This document shows positions 1 through 9,522 of a stretch of DNA of 64,000 nt, piece after piece (position 1 is the first letter of the stretch; the number at the start of each line of letters is the position of its first letter). Source of the stretch: a marine gamma proteobacterium HTCC2143 (GTDB lineage Bacteria > Pseudomonadota > Gammaproteobacteria > Pseudomonadales > Dasaniaceae); NCBI GenBank assembly GCA_000169075.1, contig AAVT01000002.1, positions 397,957 to 461,956 of the forward strand, read 5' to 3'. The translations under genes were made by a program, and so were the position numbers. The notes beneath the pieces were generated by a model, which ran no database searches, had not been told where the DNA came from, and was given only the letters and a program-made list of their open reading frames with translations.

Positions 1-2
1 AC

Positions 3-1340
3 AGTGATATGGTCGCCCTCTTCACAGACGGTAGTCTGAATATAGCTTCTATGCGCGAAGCACTGCCTGCTGGATCGCCTATTATCGCGATCTCTGACAG
101 CTGTGCATCGCTTTGCGATCGCAGCTGGTCGGATATTATCGCCAATGAAACTCCTGTACAGGGCAGCCCTCGGCCTGCCGCCGATGCTTTGTGGACAATT
201 GTCTATACGTCGGGTACTACAGGTATGCCAAAAGGTGTGATGCATTCGCATTCGACGCTCCCGTACGCCGGATTTGGCTTGCCACCTATTGCGGGCTCAG
301 ACACAGAGTCCCGTTTGTTATCCTATTTACCCTTGGCGCATGCTGGAGAACGCGTGTTGGTCGAACTTCATGCTATCTATGCCGGTGCGTCAATATTTTT
401 TAATGAAAATAAAGACTCTTTTGCGGCAGATATGAAGGCAGTAAGACCGACTTTTCTGTTTGCTGTGCCGCGTATCTGGGTCAACTTAAAAGCCGCGATC
501 GTGAGCCGGCTTGGCAGTGGTGTGTGGCAGGGTTTACAGAATAATCCAGAACATGCATTGCAAGCCGGCAAGCCACTGTTAGAGGCAATGGGACTGGATC
601 AGTGTACCTTTGCATTCTCCGGTGCTGCGCCAATTTCCTCTAAAGATTTGCAAACTTGGCAGTCGCTGGGTCTGCCGCTGTATGAAGGTTTTGGCCAGTC
701 TGAATGTATGTCGGGTACGATAAATACGGGGGCTAACAACCTGATTGGCAGCGTGGGTAAAATTATCGACAAAGTCTCTGGTGATTTGAAAATTGCTGAC
801 GACGGTGAAATATTATTGCGGGCCCCTAGCGCTATGGTTGGTTACTACAAAAACCCCGAAAAAACCGCAGAAACAGTGGTCGACGGCTGGGTGTTCACCG
901 GTGATAAAGGGCACCTTGATGATGAAGGTTTCTTGCATATCACCGGTCGTGTGAAAGAGATTTTTAAGACCGCCAAGGGCAAATATGTCGCCCCCGCACC
1001 TGTAGAAAATAAATTCTCCGCATGCCCGCATGTAGAGCAGCTGTGTTTGGTCGGATCCGGGCTGCCACAAACCGTGCTACTGATTACCTTGACTGAGGCG
1101 TCGATGGGCCTCGGTAGAGAGGAAGTTACCGCTTCACTGGAGCAATATCGACAGGAAGTTAATCATGGTATCGAAGCGCATGAGCGCATGAGTCATGTCA
1201 TTGTGTGCTCTGAGGGCTGGAGTATTGAGAATCTATTGTTGACTCACACCTTAAAAATACTTCGAGACGATGTCGAAAAACGCCACCGTGCATCGATAGA
1301 GCGCTGTGAAGACGAAGTCATCGGCATTATCTGGGAATAA
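3..1340 (+). CDS. Long-chain acyl-CoA synthetase, 3' part only (runs off left edge)
   Basis: AMP-forming acyl-CoA ligase that activates a fatty acid to its CoA thioester through an acyl-adenylate. The frame is open to the left edge, so the N-terminus is missing; the first ATG, at 9, is probably internal. Counting from that ATG, the ATP-binding motif YTSGTTGMPKGV is at residues 66-77, the YEGFGQSE motif follows near 225, and the GWVFTGDKG and ITGRVKEIFKT segments mark the hinge and C-terminal lid near 290-320. The lid sequence KGKYVAPAPVE is typical of the FAA1/COG1022 long-chain type rather than acetyl-CoA synthetase. Full-length relatives are about 550-650 residues, so some 100-200 are missing. 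The family is clear; the chain-length preference is not readable. It would feed beta-oxidation, which also needs the ETF system found at 50-54 kb. Confidence 0.93.
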   Translation, partial: SDMVALFTDGSLNIASMREALPAGSPIIAISDSCASLCDRSWSDIIANETPVQGSPRPAADALWTIVYTSGTTGMPKGVMHSHSTLPYAGFGLPPIAGSDTESRLLSYLPLAHAGERVLVELHAIYAGASIFFNENKDSFAADMKAVRPTFLFAVPRIWVNLKAAIVSRLGSGVWQGLQNNPEHALQAGKPLLEAMGLDQCTFAFSGAAPISSKDLQTWQSLGLPLYEGFGQSECMSGTINTGANNLIGSVGKIIDKVSGDLKIADDGEILLRAPSAMVGYYKNPEKTAETVVDGWVFTGDKGHLDDEGFLHITGRVKEIFKTAKGKYVAPAPVENKFSACPHVEQLCLVGSGLPQTVLLITLTEASMGLGREEVTASLEQYRQEVNHGIEAHERMSHVIVCSEGWSIENLLLTHTLKILRDDVEKRHRASIERCEDEVIGIIWE

Positions 1341-1434
1341 AGCTAGCTACCCATTCCTGACCGTCGGGCGCACGGTAAAAATTATATAAATATGCTATTA
1401 ATCAAATAGATATACTTATTTTTTAAGGTAATTT

Positions 1435-2259
1435 CTAGCTATTGATGGCGGCCTGCCAATCGCGTGGATCCACACCATAATACCGCTCCAACTCCTCGAA
1501 TAGCTGCGGGTGCTTCTTATGCAGTTGCCGCGGTTTCTCGAAGAACGTCTCCGTTGCCACGGCAAAAAACTCAGCCGGATTGGTTGCCCCATACTTAGCC
1601 ATGACGCTCTTGTGTCGCTTGATTCGCCGCCATTTTAACTGTTTAAATTCTTTCGTAAGCACGGTAGCCCAAGAAGCATAGCTGTTACGTCGCAATGGCG
1701 GTGCGCCATTAGCGGCGCCAGAGGCAGTGTCCAATTGATGTGCAAATTCATGCAAAACGACGTTGTGACCATCATTAAAATTACTAACTCCCGTCAGAAC
1801 GTCATCCCAAGATAAAATAACTTTGCCGTTGCTCCAAGACTCACCCAATAAATGGTCTTGCTGCATGGCCACGGTGCCATCCTCACGCTGTTGATCTCGC
1901 TCGACAATAAAGCTCGAGGGATAAACTAATACCGAGTAAAGCTTAGGATAGACAGACCAGCCTTGCCGCAGTAATAACAAACAGGCCTCCGCGGAGATAG
2001 TCACGCGAATTTCGTCAGTAATTTCCTGACCGCCGCAGCCAACGAAGCGCTTGGAAGCAATAAACACATTGATTAACTGACATAACTTGTCTTTGTCCGC
2101 CTCATTAAGAGCGGCATAAATCGGTAAGTTGGCCATTAAAATTGACCGCCATTGTGATGGAAAAGGCTTGTTTCTGAGATAACGATTCTTCCATCTGGGA
2201 ATAAAAAATAGCAGCCCCCCTAAAATCACTATTGCGGCAAAGACTTGTGTGGCAACCAT
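1435..2259 (-). CDS. mtfA: MtfA-type zinc peptidase
   Basis: 274-residue zinc metallopeptidase of the MtfA/DUF980 family. In E. coli MtfA binds the repressor Mlc and has peptidase activity; the target here is unknown. The zinc motif HEFAH is at residues 170-174, followed by QLD, and a downstream NPAEFFAVATE segment carries the third ligand region, as in the family. A hydrophobic stretch at residues 6-20 followed by basic residues suggests an N-terminal membrane anchor. Length matches the family (about 265). The start at 2259 has a good ribosome binding site (AGGAAGGA). It lies 111 bases downstream of a rhodanese gene on the same strand, a gap that holds a small hairpin with 6 bp arms (2299-2304 and 2314-2319), so cotranscription is uncertain. 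Confidence 0.88.
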   Translation of the reverse strand: MVATQVFAAIVILGGLLFFIPRWKNRYLRNKPFPSQWRSILMANLPIYAALNEADKDKLCQLINVFIASKRFVGCGGQEITDEIRVTISAEACLLLLRQGWSVYPKLYSVLVYPSSFIVERDQQREDGTVAMQQDHLLGESWSNGKVILSWDDVLTGVSNFNDGHNVVLHEFAHQLDTASGAANGAPPLRRNSYASWATVLTKEFKQLKWRRIKRHKSVMAKYGATNPAEFFAVATETFFEKPRQLHKKHPQLFEELERYYGVDPRDWQAAINS

Positions 2260-2370
2260 TGATCCTTCCTAAACTAAAACAATAAGATAAGCTGAGGTAG
2301 ACCCGTTATAAAAGGGTCTGCTTTTGGGGGGTTGACTAACTGAGCCAGTAGCAAAAAGGCCGAGTGACAA

Positions 2371-2721
2371 TTACGCTATTTGCAATTGACAGATAGTATC
2401 AATAGAGCAAGTGACCACGGATACATGGGTGTAACCTAATCGCTTCAATTGCTCAGCCGCCAATGTTGCTCTGCCGCCCGTTGCGCAATGAACATAAATG
2501 GCCTGCTGCGGGTCGGGATATTGCTCCAGCATACTCATTTCTAAAATACCGCGAGGTATATTAACAGCAGTCGTCGAGGGCTTCACACTGACTTCTTCCG
2601 CCTCTCTTACATCAATATAAACGCCCTCTCCATCCGCCAGTTCTGTCTGCGCCTGTGCTGCTGAAATACAGCGAAGGTTTACCCGACTTTCTTGGATCAA
2701 TTCAGGGATTGTCCGCAGCAT
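2371..2721 (-). CDS. Single-domain rhodanese-like protein
   Basis: 116-residue single rhodanese domain. Members transfer sulfane sulfur through a persulfide on a loop cysteine. The active-site loop is HCATGGRA with Cys79, preceded by the usual YIDVRE strand at residues 35-40, with the closing AEQLKRLGY helix and VSVV strand near the C-terminus. There is no signal peptide, so it should be cytoplasmic. The ATG at 2721 is preceded by an AGGA/GGAG ribosome binding site. The sulfur acceptor cannot be deduced; the neighbouring mtfA and arylsulfatase do not settle it. Confidence 0.85.
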   Translation of the reverse strand: MLRTIPELIQESRVNLRCISAAQAQTELADGEGVYIDVREAEEVSVKPSTTAVNIPRGILEMSMLEQYPDPQQAIYVHCATGGRATLAAEQLKRLGYTHVSVVTCSIDTICQLQIA

Positions 2722-3225
2722 ACTCCGTTCCTTTATTGCGATTTAACATCAAAAGTTAGGTGACGATGACCTTCAAAGTGACATTCTGCTTTGACTGTTA
2801 TGTTACCTTGGTTTTTATCATAGATACATTGGAACCTACTCAGTTAAGGCTGACTAATTTTTGATCGATATATTCACCAGAAGACCATGTTTAGATGCTG
2901 ACGAAAATCAGCCTTAAAACATGTTACTGAAGATAAATAGTGTCAAGCAATTCGTTATGCCCGCTTATAGCGCCAAATGTGAGTCGCCGATCGGCCGCAA
3001 TGATCTTGTTACCGATGTCAGTGCCATCGACGCTCGGTTGCCGATAGTGCTCTGTACTCAACTATGTGTTAGTCGGCTGCGCTGGTTTACCGTAAAAGCC
3101 CTTAAAGCCGATTTCCTCCGTTCCAATCAACTCAGATTCCCGTATGATGTGGGCTAGGTTAGGGTCGCTGGGCATACTGTACCCGAAATAATGATAACAA
3201 CCCTTGAATAGGGAGAGGAGATTCT
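2722..3225. other. Gene-poor gap upstream of the arylsulfatase, with inverted repeats
   Basis: 504 bases between the divergent rhodanese and arylsulfatase genes. A 78-codon open frame at 2921-3157 has no ribosome binding site and no recognisable composition, so I do not call it. The gap holds a 10 bp inverted repeat and a nested hairpin (see the entry at 2844-2923), and presumably both divergent promoters, which I could not place. Confidence 0.6.
2844..2923. repeat. Overlapping inverted repeats / possible RNA structure
   Basis: TTAAGGCTGA at 2844-2853 is exactly complementary to TCAGCCTTAA at 2908-2917. The same right arm also takes part in a compact hairpin: CATGTTT (2886-2892) pairs with AAACATG (2917-2923), and inside it GCTGA (2897-2901) pairs with TCAGC (2908-2912) around the loop CGAAAA. 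The two foldings exclude each other. Either a switch-like leader or a DNA-binding palindrome is possible; it sits about 300 bases before the arylsulfatase start. Confidence 0.45.
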
Positions 3226-4785
3226 ATGCAAAATCTGTTAACACACTTCGGGCCGGCCAGCGGTCGACTTGCAAAGCTTGCGCTTACTGGCCTTGTGACG
3301 CTATTAGCCGGCCCAGTTTTTGCCGCTACCGAACAGCCTAACATCATGGTGATATGGGGCGACGATATCGGCATTACCAATATCAGTAATTATAGCCGCG
3401 GGATAATGGGTTACACGACGCCAAATATCGATCGAATTGCTGAAGAAGGCACTGTTTTTACGGATTATTACGGCGAACAAAGCTGCACCGCTGGCCGGTC
3501 CGCTTTTATTACCGGTCAGCACCCTATTCGTACCGGGCTTACTAAAGTTGGAACGCCGGGAGCCGATATTGGGTTGCAAAAAGAAGATCCGACCCTAGCC
3601 CAAATGCTAAAGCCATTAGGTTATGCAACGGGACATTTTGGCAAAAACCACTTGGGTGATCGCGATGAATTCCTGCCCTCTAATCATGGTTTTGATGAGT
3701 TTTTTGGTAATTTATACCATCTCAACGCTGAAGAGGAACCAGAAGATCCTGACTATCCAAAAGACCCTGACTTTCGCAAGAAATTCGGGCCACGAGGTGT
3801 AATACATAGTTTTGCTGACGGAAAAATTGAAGATTCTGGCCCGCTCACTAAAAAGCGTATGGAAACCATTGATGACGAGTTTCTATCGGCTAGCCTGAAG
3901 TTTATCGATAAAGCACATCAGCAAGAGAAGCCATTTTTTGTCTGGTTTAACTCCACTCGCATGCACTACTACACTCACGTTAAAGATTCGCAGCTAGGAG
4001 TGTCTGGTCAAGGCTTCTATAATGATGCCATGCTTGAGCATGATGGCCACGTTGGTGTCTTATTGAAAAAGATTGATGATTTAGGTATCGCCGACAATAC
4101 AATTGTCATCTATTCCACCGATAACGGGCCGCATTTTAACCAGTGGCCCGATGCCGCGATAACCCCGTACCGCAGTGAGAAAAATACTAATTGGGAAGGT
4201 GGTTATCGAGTGCCTGCAATGGTTCGCTGGCCTGGAAAAATTCCCGCAAATACCGTCTCCAATGAGGTCATGTCCCATCTCGACTGGGTTCCTACTTTGA
4301 TGGCGGCAGTCGGTAATACAACCATTAAAAACGATTTAAAGAAAGGTGCCCGTATCGGTAGCGAATCATTTAAAGTGCACTTGGATGGCTATAATTTCTT
4401 ACCCCATTTGACGGGTCAAACTGACGCCGGTCCTCGTAATGAATTTTTCTACTTCAGCGACGATGGTAAGCTTGTTGGTTTACGCAGTGGTGACTGGAAA
4501 TTAGTGTTTGCTGAACAACGTGCTCGTCAGTTTCAGGTGTGGCGCGAACCGTTTGTTGAGTTGAGAATTCCGAAGCTGTTTCACTTGCGCCGCGACCCCT
4601 ACGAGCGTGCCGACACCGATTCAAATCATTACCAGGATTGGGCGATGCGAAAAATAACTCTTACCTCGCGCCCAGCTATCGGCGAGGTCCAGCAATTTCT
4701 CATGACGTTTATCGAGTTCCCTCCCCGTCAACGGCCGGCCAGTTTCACGGTTGACCAAATCGTCGAGAAGTTTATGGCGTGGTAA
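3226..4785 (+). CDS. Secreted arylsulfatase
   Basis: 519-residue sulfatase of the alkaline-phosphatase superfamily, hydrolysing sulfate esters outside the cytoplasm. A signal peptide is visible at residues 1-33 (basic start, hydrophobic run, cut near VFA-A). The metal-site strand WGDD is at 44-47. The formylglycine motif is C87-T-A-G-R91 followed by SAFITGQ; the Cys must be converted to formylglycine by a maturation enzyme, and none is encoded in this window. Later family signatures are GHFGKNHLG near residue 140, STDNGP near 300 and the GDWKLV strand near 420. The start has a strong GGGAGAGGAG ribosome binding site. The gene stands alone. Substrate (aromatic, choline or sugar sulfate) cannot be read; a role in scavenging marine organosulfates is inference. 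Confidence 0.93.
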   Translation: MQNLLTHFGPASGRLAKLALTGLVTLLAGPVFAATEQPNIMVIWGDDIGITNISNYSRGIMGYTTPNIDRIAEEGTVFTDYYGEQSCTAGRSAFITGQHPIRTGLTKVGTPGADIGLQKEDPTLAQMLKPLGYATGHFGKNHLGDRDEFLPSNHGFDEFFGNLYHLNAEEEPEDPDYPKDPDFRKKFGPRGVIHSFADGKIEDSGPLTKKRMETIDDEFLSASLKFIDKAHQQEKPFFVWFNSTRMHYYTHVKDSQLGVSGQGFYNDAMLEHDGHVGVLLKKIDDLGIADNTIVIYSTDNGPHFNQWPDAAITPYRSEKNTNWEGGYRVPAMVRWPGKIPANTVSNEVMSHLDWVPTLMAAVGNTTIKNDLKKGARIGSESFKVHLDGYNFLPHLTGQTDAGPRNEFFYFSDDGKLVGLRSGDWKLVFAEQRARQFQVWREPFVELRIPKLFHLRRDPYERADTDSNHYQDWAMRKITLTSRPAIGEVQQFLMTFIEFPPRQRPASFTVDQIVEKFMAW

Positions 4786-4811
4786 TAGCGTCTGATTGAA
4801 GACTGCACCAG

Positions 4812-4844
4812 AGAGCTGCCCGAATACAGTTTCGCAGCAGCTCT
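4812..4844. terminator. Hairpin between the convergent arylsulfatase and slipin genes
   Basis: AGAGCTGC (4812-4819) pairs exactly with GCAGCTCT (4837-4844), and inside it CGAA (4821-4824) pairs with TTCG (4831-4834). It lies between two convergent genes and could end both transcripts, but neither side has a clear run of T, so it is at best a weak intrinsic terminator. Confidence 0.45.
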
Positions 4845-4846
4845 AG

Positions 4847-5617
4847 CTACGTACTTCTTTCTGCTAGTTTTTTGATACCGGTCACCAAATCGATCGGCAT
4901 GGGGAATACGATCGTCGAACTTTTGTCACCCGCAATTTCGACCAGGGTCTGCAGATAACGCAACTGCAGAGCTTGGTCTTGTTGCGATAAGACCTTTGCG
5001 GCTTCGAGTAATTTTTCCGACGCTTCAAATTCACCTTGGGCATGGATCACTTTCGCACGACGCTCGCGCTCAGCTTCAGCTTGTTTTGCTATCGCTCGAA
5101 TCATACTTTCATCCAGGTCCACGTGTTTTATCTCTACGTTCGCAACTTTAATTCCCCATGCGTCTGTCTGCTTGTCAAGTATGGCTTGTACGTCGGCATT
5201 TAGCTGCTCTCGTTCTGCCAGCATGTCGTCCAGTTCGTGCTGACCCAGAACAGATCGAAGGGTTGTTTGAGATAGTTGACTGGTTGCTTCAAGAAAATTT
5301 TCAACTTGAATAATGGCTTTTTGTGGATCGATGACTCGAAAATAGATAACTGCATTGACTTTAACTGAGACATTATCTCGGGAGATCACGTCTTGCGTTG
5401 GCACATCCATCACCACCGTACGTAAATCGACGCGGACCATCTGTTGCAGAAACGGGACCAGAATGATTAATCCCGGTCCTTTGACTTTATAGAATCGTCC
5501 GAGCATAAAAATGACCCCACGCTCATATTCTCTCAACACTCGAAACATGGATATCAACAACACCAGTGCCATAATAACAAATGGCACGCCAAAAAATTCT
5601 ATCTGCAAGTCCATCAT
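4847..5617 (-). CDS. Slipin / stomatin-like SPFH membrane protein
   Basis: 256-residue SPFH-domain protein of the bacterial slipin type. It has an N-terminal membrane hairpin (residues 7-23), then [13 protein letters not shown], which opens the SPFH domain, and a coiled-coil region rich in [17 protein letters not shown] near residues 190-215 that drives oligomerisation. Such proteins form large membrane assemblies with NfeD-type partners. The open frame extends to 5707, but the ATG at 5617 is chosen because AAAGGAGAG precedes it and it overlaps the upstream gene's stop as ATGA, the sign of translational coupling. The pair with the NfeD protease is a conserved bacterial and archaeal arrangement. 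Confidence 0.9.
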   Translation of the reverse strand: MMDLQIEFFGVPFVIMALVLLISMFRVLREYERGVIFMLGRFYKVKGPGLIILVPFLQQMVRVDLRTVVMDVPTQDVISRDNVSVKVNAVIYFRVIDPQKAIIQVENFLEATSQLSQTTLRSVLGQHELDDMLAEREQLNADVQAILDKQTDAWGIKVANVEIKHVDLDESMIRAIAKQAEAERERRAKVIHAQGEFEASEKLLEAAKVLSQQDQALQLRYLQTLVEIAGDKSSTIVFPMPIDLVTGIKKLAERST

Positions 5618-6966
5618 CCGTCTCTCCTTTTTTTGGTAACTACTAATGCTATACCCTCGACCGCGGTAACAGTGACGTGATCGTGAATCGCTAAGGGTTG
5701 TTCGCACCTAACTTGCCAGAGCTCGCCGTCCAATCGGACGAGGGTTTCTTCGCCATGTAGCAACTCAACTTCGGCACTGCTGCCAACAAGATGAGCCATT
5801 CCAGTGACTACCGATTGCTTTCGAGCTCTCACTAGCAGACCCAGCGTAAATACCAGTAGCACAGCGCTAAAAGCGGTAAACGCAACAATTAATGGCATGG
5901 CAATTTGATAAGCCGGAAGCTCAGTGTCCATCAAAATAATCGAGCCTATGGAAAAAGCAGCAATTCCGCCCAAACCGAGAACCCCAAAGCTGGGTGCAAA
6001 GGCTTCAGCCGTCATCAAAATGATACCGAGCAACATCAAAGCAAGCCCTGCATAACTGACCGGCAATACCTGAAATGCATAGAGAGCAACACAAATACAG
6101 ACGACGCCAACTATACCGGGTATACCAAAACCCGGATTAGATACCTCGAAAATCAAACCGTAAACGCCAATGAGAATTAATAGATAGGCCACATTTGGAT
6201 CTGTAATAACTGAAAGGAAGTCGCTTCGCCAATCTATTGGATGGTGGTATATATCGACGTCACTGGTGCTTAATGTTAATTCCGCCTCACCTAATTTAAT
6301 AATTCGACCGTCGAGCTTGCGTAACAGACTTGTTGTGTCGGCAGCGACAATATCGACAACCCCGAGGGATAACGCTTCAGCCGCCGGCACGCTAACACCT
6401 TCTCTTACAGCTGAAGTCGCCCACTCTGAATTTCGCTTTCGGAGATTTGCCAAACCCTGAATATAGGCAACGGCATCGTTAATTATTTTGCGCTCCATAG
6501 CCGTCGACCCTACCGACTTGGGTTGATCGCCAGCAGCTCCGCTATCTTTTTGCTGAGGAACAGAAGGCAGTTCGGGTGCACCTATTTGAACGGGGGTCGC
6601 AGCGCCTAAATTCGTCGCTGGAGCCATCGCGGCTATGTGAGTTGCATACAGGAGATAAGTACCGGCACTGGCAGCCCTTGCACCGCTGGGAGACACATAG
6701 CCTATCACCGGAATTCTAGCAGCGAGAACAGCTTTAATCATCTGGCGCATTGCGCTGTCCAAGCCACCGGGCGTATCAATGAGTAACACCACAAAAGCCG
6801 CGTCTTCTTGCTGAGCCTGTTCCAGCCCTCTAACCATATGATCCGCTGTCGCAGGACCAATGCCACCTTTTACGTCAATTAGCCAGACCGACTTGGCGGC
6901 ATAAGCCGGTGCTTGCAAACAACAAAAGAGAAAAAGAATAGACAAAAAGTACTTGGTGACTGGCAT
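5614..6966 (-). CDS. NfeD-family membrane-bound serine protease (ClpP class)
   Basis: 450-residue NfeD1b-type protein: signal peptide (residues 1-23), periplasmic ClpP-class serine protease domain, four or five membrane helices (about 250-390) and a C-terminal OB-fold NfeD domain (about 395-450). The protease part has [10 protein letters not shown] at 64-73, the nucleophile Ser100 in ARAASAGTY and the likely general base Lys160 in MERKIINDA, matching the Ser-Lys dyad of archaeal 1510-N. These proteases cleave stomatin C-termini, and a slipin gene follows directly with an ATGA overlap. The start has a GGAAGGGA ribosome binding site. Proposed role: membrane protein quality control together with the slipin. 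Confidence 0.9.
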   Translation of the reverse strand: MPVTKYFLSILFLFCCLQAPAYAAKSVWLIDVKGGIGPATADHMVRGLEQAQQEDAAFVVLLIDTPGGLDSAMRQMIKAVLAARIPVIGYVSPSGARAASAGTYLLYATHIAAMAPATNLGAATPVQIGAPELPSVPQQKDSGAAGDQPKSVGSTAMERKIINDAVAYIQGLANLRKRNSEWATSAVREGVSVPAAEALSLGVVDIVAADTTSLLRKLDGRIIKLGEAELTLSTSDVDIYHHPIDWRSDFLSVITDPNVAYLLILIGVYGLIFEVSNPGFGIPGIVGVVCICVALYAFQVLPVSYAGLALMLLGIILMTAEAFAPSFGVLGLGGIAAFSIGSIILMDTELPAYQIAMPLIVAFTAFSAVLLVFTLGLLVRARKQSVVTGMAHLVGSSAEVELLHGEETLVRLDGELWQVRCEQPLAIHDHVTVTAVEGIALVVTKKRRDG

Positions 6967-8095
6967 AGGAAATCCCTTCCGACATGAATCACTGAAATCA
7001 ATCGCTACATAGCTGCTCTTCCAGTCGTTATTACTATGACGCCTGTCGGCTGATGCCGCAAGACTGCGACTTTGAGCCAGATCAAATGAATGCGAAAGGA
7101 TAATGCACGTGTTGATAAAATTTTAGCGGGCCGGCGGCGATAGAGGAATTCTCCGTCAGTAATAAGTCGGCAGATCCATCGACACGAATTCGGTTCAATC
7201 GTTACTACGTCGCACACAAAAGCCTATACCTGCGAGACTGAGATCGCTATCAGTGTATTGAGTCCATCGACCCGCTTCCCTTGAGCCAATGACTCCGCCA
7301 CTGTTATTGCCCTATCGGTCGATCTAAGCGCGTTAATTGTGTATGAGTCACACTGATTACCGGAATGGCTGAAAAACTCAACGACTATCTTGCTGCTGAT
7401 AAGGCAAATAGCGCAGCATCTAGAGTTATCACAGCAGTTTCAGTCGATCACAGACTGAAAACGCTGCAGCTGACAATATCAGCTTATCTTCATTGTCGGA
7501 CCATTATGAGTGTTAGAAAAAGCCTCTAACCATGGTTCCCGCAAGCTACTGCAAGGCGTCTATCACCATATCTCCGACGAAGAAGCGAGCAGCCTCAGCC
7601 CGAAACTGTTTCATGTGTACTGTTTCTCCATGAGGCTGAGTTGCGGCTTGATTTTTATATATTTCAAAAAATATGATCTTATTGGGATTCTGTAGGCTTC
7701 AGTTACAAATATAGGCCAGCACTCCCGGCTCATTTGCTTCGATTCTTTACATTGGTATTTCCTTGATGTTTTTTCAGTCAATCTTGCAGTAACAAAGCGC
7801 TTTACCCCATGATCTGGCAACTAGAAAATAGCGGAACGTGATACTTTTAGTGATGATTACGCAGTTTTCCTCTGGCACTGCACCACCCCAGATCCAAAAG
7901 TTGCCTTGGACTCAAGAGTCTGTTTGGCTATTGGCAAACCCTAAATTCCTGCGGCGCTTCTGTGTTGTTACTTTAGCTCAGGCAGTAACAGGCGCACTCG
8001 ACTGCCACGCTAGTCATCAACCGCAAATTGTAAATTCGAGGCACAGAGAAAAGGCCTTTGCTAGAGCATAAATTATCTGCAGCACGGATTCGGTA
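6967..8095. other. Long gene-poor gap (1.1 kb)
   Basis: Open frames here (7005-7217 minus, 7510-7695 plus, 7611-7820 minus, 7838-8071 plus, and a 52-codon frame from the ATG at 7365) lack convincing ribosome binding sites and recognisable motifs. One palindrome, TTTCAGTC with GACTGAAA around a 7-base loop, lies near 7438-7460. The end next to 6966 should hold the promoter of the NfeD/slipin operon. The stretch looks like decayed or regulatory DNA; I can assign nothing in it. Confidence 0.6.
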
Positions 8096-8608
8096 TTATT
8101 TGTCAGCAAGTGGTTTCCATTCGAAGGTTTTTTTCGGTACAGGCTGCTCTTCTTTTGGAAACCTAACTTGTAGTCCCTTTAGAAAATTCCGAAGCACTTG
8201 ATCTTTGCACTCCCGAAAGTGTTTATTATTTGGCTTTCGAAAAAAAGCACTCAGTTCATGTTTACCTAATTTGAACCCTGCAAGCTCAAGAGTTTCCAAT
8301 ACATCGTCTGATTTCAAATTTAACGCTATGGTCAACTTCTTGAAAATAAGATTATTATTTAGTGTGCTCTCGGGTTTTGCTTGATCGCCTTCGCGCCTTC
8401 CCCTCCTTTCATTTATAAAGCCATTGAGAAAATAGGCCATCTGAGTATCAGTGCAGTTTTTATACTCGCTATCCTCCTCTGGTTTAAGCCAATCACTGAC
8501 CTGAGCCCGTGTTACTTGATGATCAGCACTTTTAAATACGCCAATCATTTTTGAATCGCTAAGATCAAAAATATATCGAATGCGGCGTAGAATATCGTTG
8601 TTAGTCAT
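8096..8608 (-). CDS. DUF1456 (YehS-like) protein
   Basis: 170-residue protein made of two DUF1456 repeats. The first begins NNDILRRIRYIFDLSD and the second NNNLIFKKLTIALNLKSDD near residue 88; each ends in a block like QMAYFLNGFI or QVLRNFLKGLQ. The link between repeats (REGDQAKPES) is polar. The family is widespread in Gammaproteobacteria, including E. coli YehS, and has no established function. No signal peptide or membrane segment is seen. No Shine-Dalgarno is obvious at the 8608 start. The gene is isolated. Confidence 0.85.
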   Translation of the reverse strand: MTNNDILRRIRYIFDLSDSKMIGVFKSADHQVTRAQVSDWLKPEEDSEYKNCTDTQMAYFLNGFINERRGRREGDQAKPESTLNNNLIFKKLTIALNLKSDDVLETLELAGFKLGKHELSAFFRKPNNKHFRECKDQVLRNFLKGLQVRFPKEEQPVPKKTFEWKPLADK

Positions 8609-8812
8609 ACCGTTAACTCATTGCTGTTTAATGAAAGCGCACATCTTACGCTGATTTCTATGGAGACCAAAGACGTCGGATGTTGTCAGTGACTTATACA
8701 CGTTGACGTCGGAAAGTTATCTGGCACCAGAATAGCAAATTAACGTACAATGAGCGATTAACGGGTCGTAACTAACCTTATAATCGCTGCTATTTTTACA
8801 CTGAGATACCGC

Positions 8813-9151
8813 ATGTCAAAATTCTTCTTCAAAGGCCGACAAGACAAACGAGAAAATCACGAAAATCACGGCTACCAACCCAAAGGTATGTTTAAGCCGG
8901 GGTCAAAAAAATATCCTCTTGAACTTGTCGTTACTTCACCCGAGCGTAAAGTTGAGGTCGAGTCTATCGTGGACGAACATCAGCTTTACGCCAATATATC
9001 AGTTAACCAGTCAGAAGATGCGGAAGAGAATATCATTGATCTGACGGGTCTGTTGAGTAAGCCAAAAACAACCACTGTGGATAAACTTCCCGCGAGAAAT
9101 GAGCCTTGCAGTTGTGGTAGCGGTAAGAAGTTCAAGAAATGCTGCGCGTAA
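8813..9151 (+). CDS. SEC-C metal-binding motif protein, PBPRA1643 family
   Basis: 112-residue small protein ending in a SEC-C zinc-binding motif: Cys99, Cys101, Cys110 and Cys111 in EPCSCGSGKKFKKCC, the same module that ends SecA and binds zinc and ribosomes. The N-terminus is basic (KFFFKGRQDKRENHENHG) and the middle has a MFKPGSKKYPLELVV strand and an acidic linker. This architecture matches the PBPRA1643 family of marine gammaproteobacteria. The ATG at 8813 lies in an AT-rich context with no strong Shine-Dalgarno. Function unknown; a translation- or secretion-associated role is only inference from the motif. Confidence 0.85.
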   Translation: MSKFFFKGRQDKRENHENHGYQPKGMFKPGSKKYPLELVVTSPERKVEVESIVDEHQLYANISVNQSEDAEENIIDLTGLLSKPKTTTVDKLPARNEPCSCGSGKKFKKCCA

Positions 9152-9522
9152 TAATCGCAATAGCTGGTTCAGAGTGGTGTACTTTTTTTTCCATGCGATG
9201 AGGCTAATGTCTACTCTCCTGTCTCTGTATATTCGACATAGTCAGGCTTTGTTTCGTGTTTATTCAGTGCAGTTATCAAAACGCTTTAACATCTGGATGG
9301 GTTAAGTATCCCTATCAGGACAAACGAAGTAGGCGTCACCAGTATGGTTGTTGCGGTTGTAACATCCCCCCGGCGATAAATAGCCCATTTGTAGACTGCC
9401 ACCATTTTGTGCTGATACGTTAATAAAATCGACGGTCTAATTGTCTGATAGATGCCGTTATAAAGGCGTTTTTGTTAACTTGAGGGGTTAAAATCAACAT
9501 AATAATAACAGGATATTAGCTA
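9152..9522. other. Intergenic region before the alkylsulfatase
   Basis: 371 bases. An open frame starting inside the SEC-C gene runs to 9305 but is a frame shadow with no gene-like features. The last 50 bases are AT-rich and carry an AGGA ribosome binding site for the next gene. I see no RNA gene. Confidence 0.5.

Noticed and set aside
2921..3157. 78-codon open frame upstream of the arylsulfatase
   Set aside because: No ribosome binding site, no domain, and its start lies next to the inverted repeats; probably chance.
7838..8071. 77-codon plus-strand frame and a minus-strand pattern resembling GSRVRLLLPE
   Set aside because: The plus frame has no ribosome binding site. The minus-strand reading hints at a kinase-like end but contains several stops, too little to call a pseudogene.
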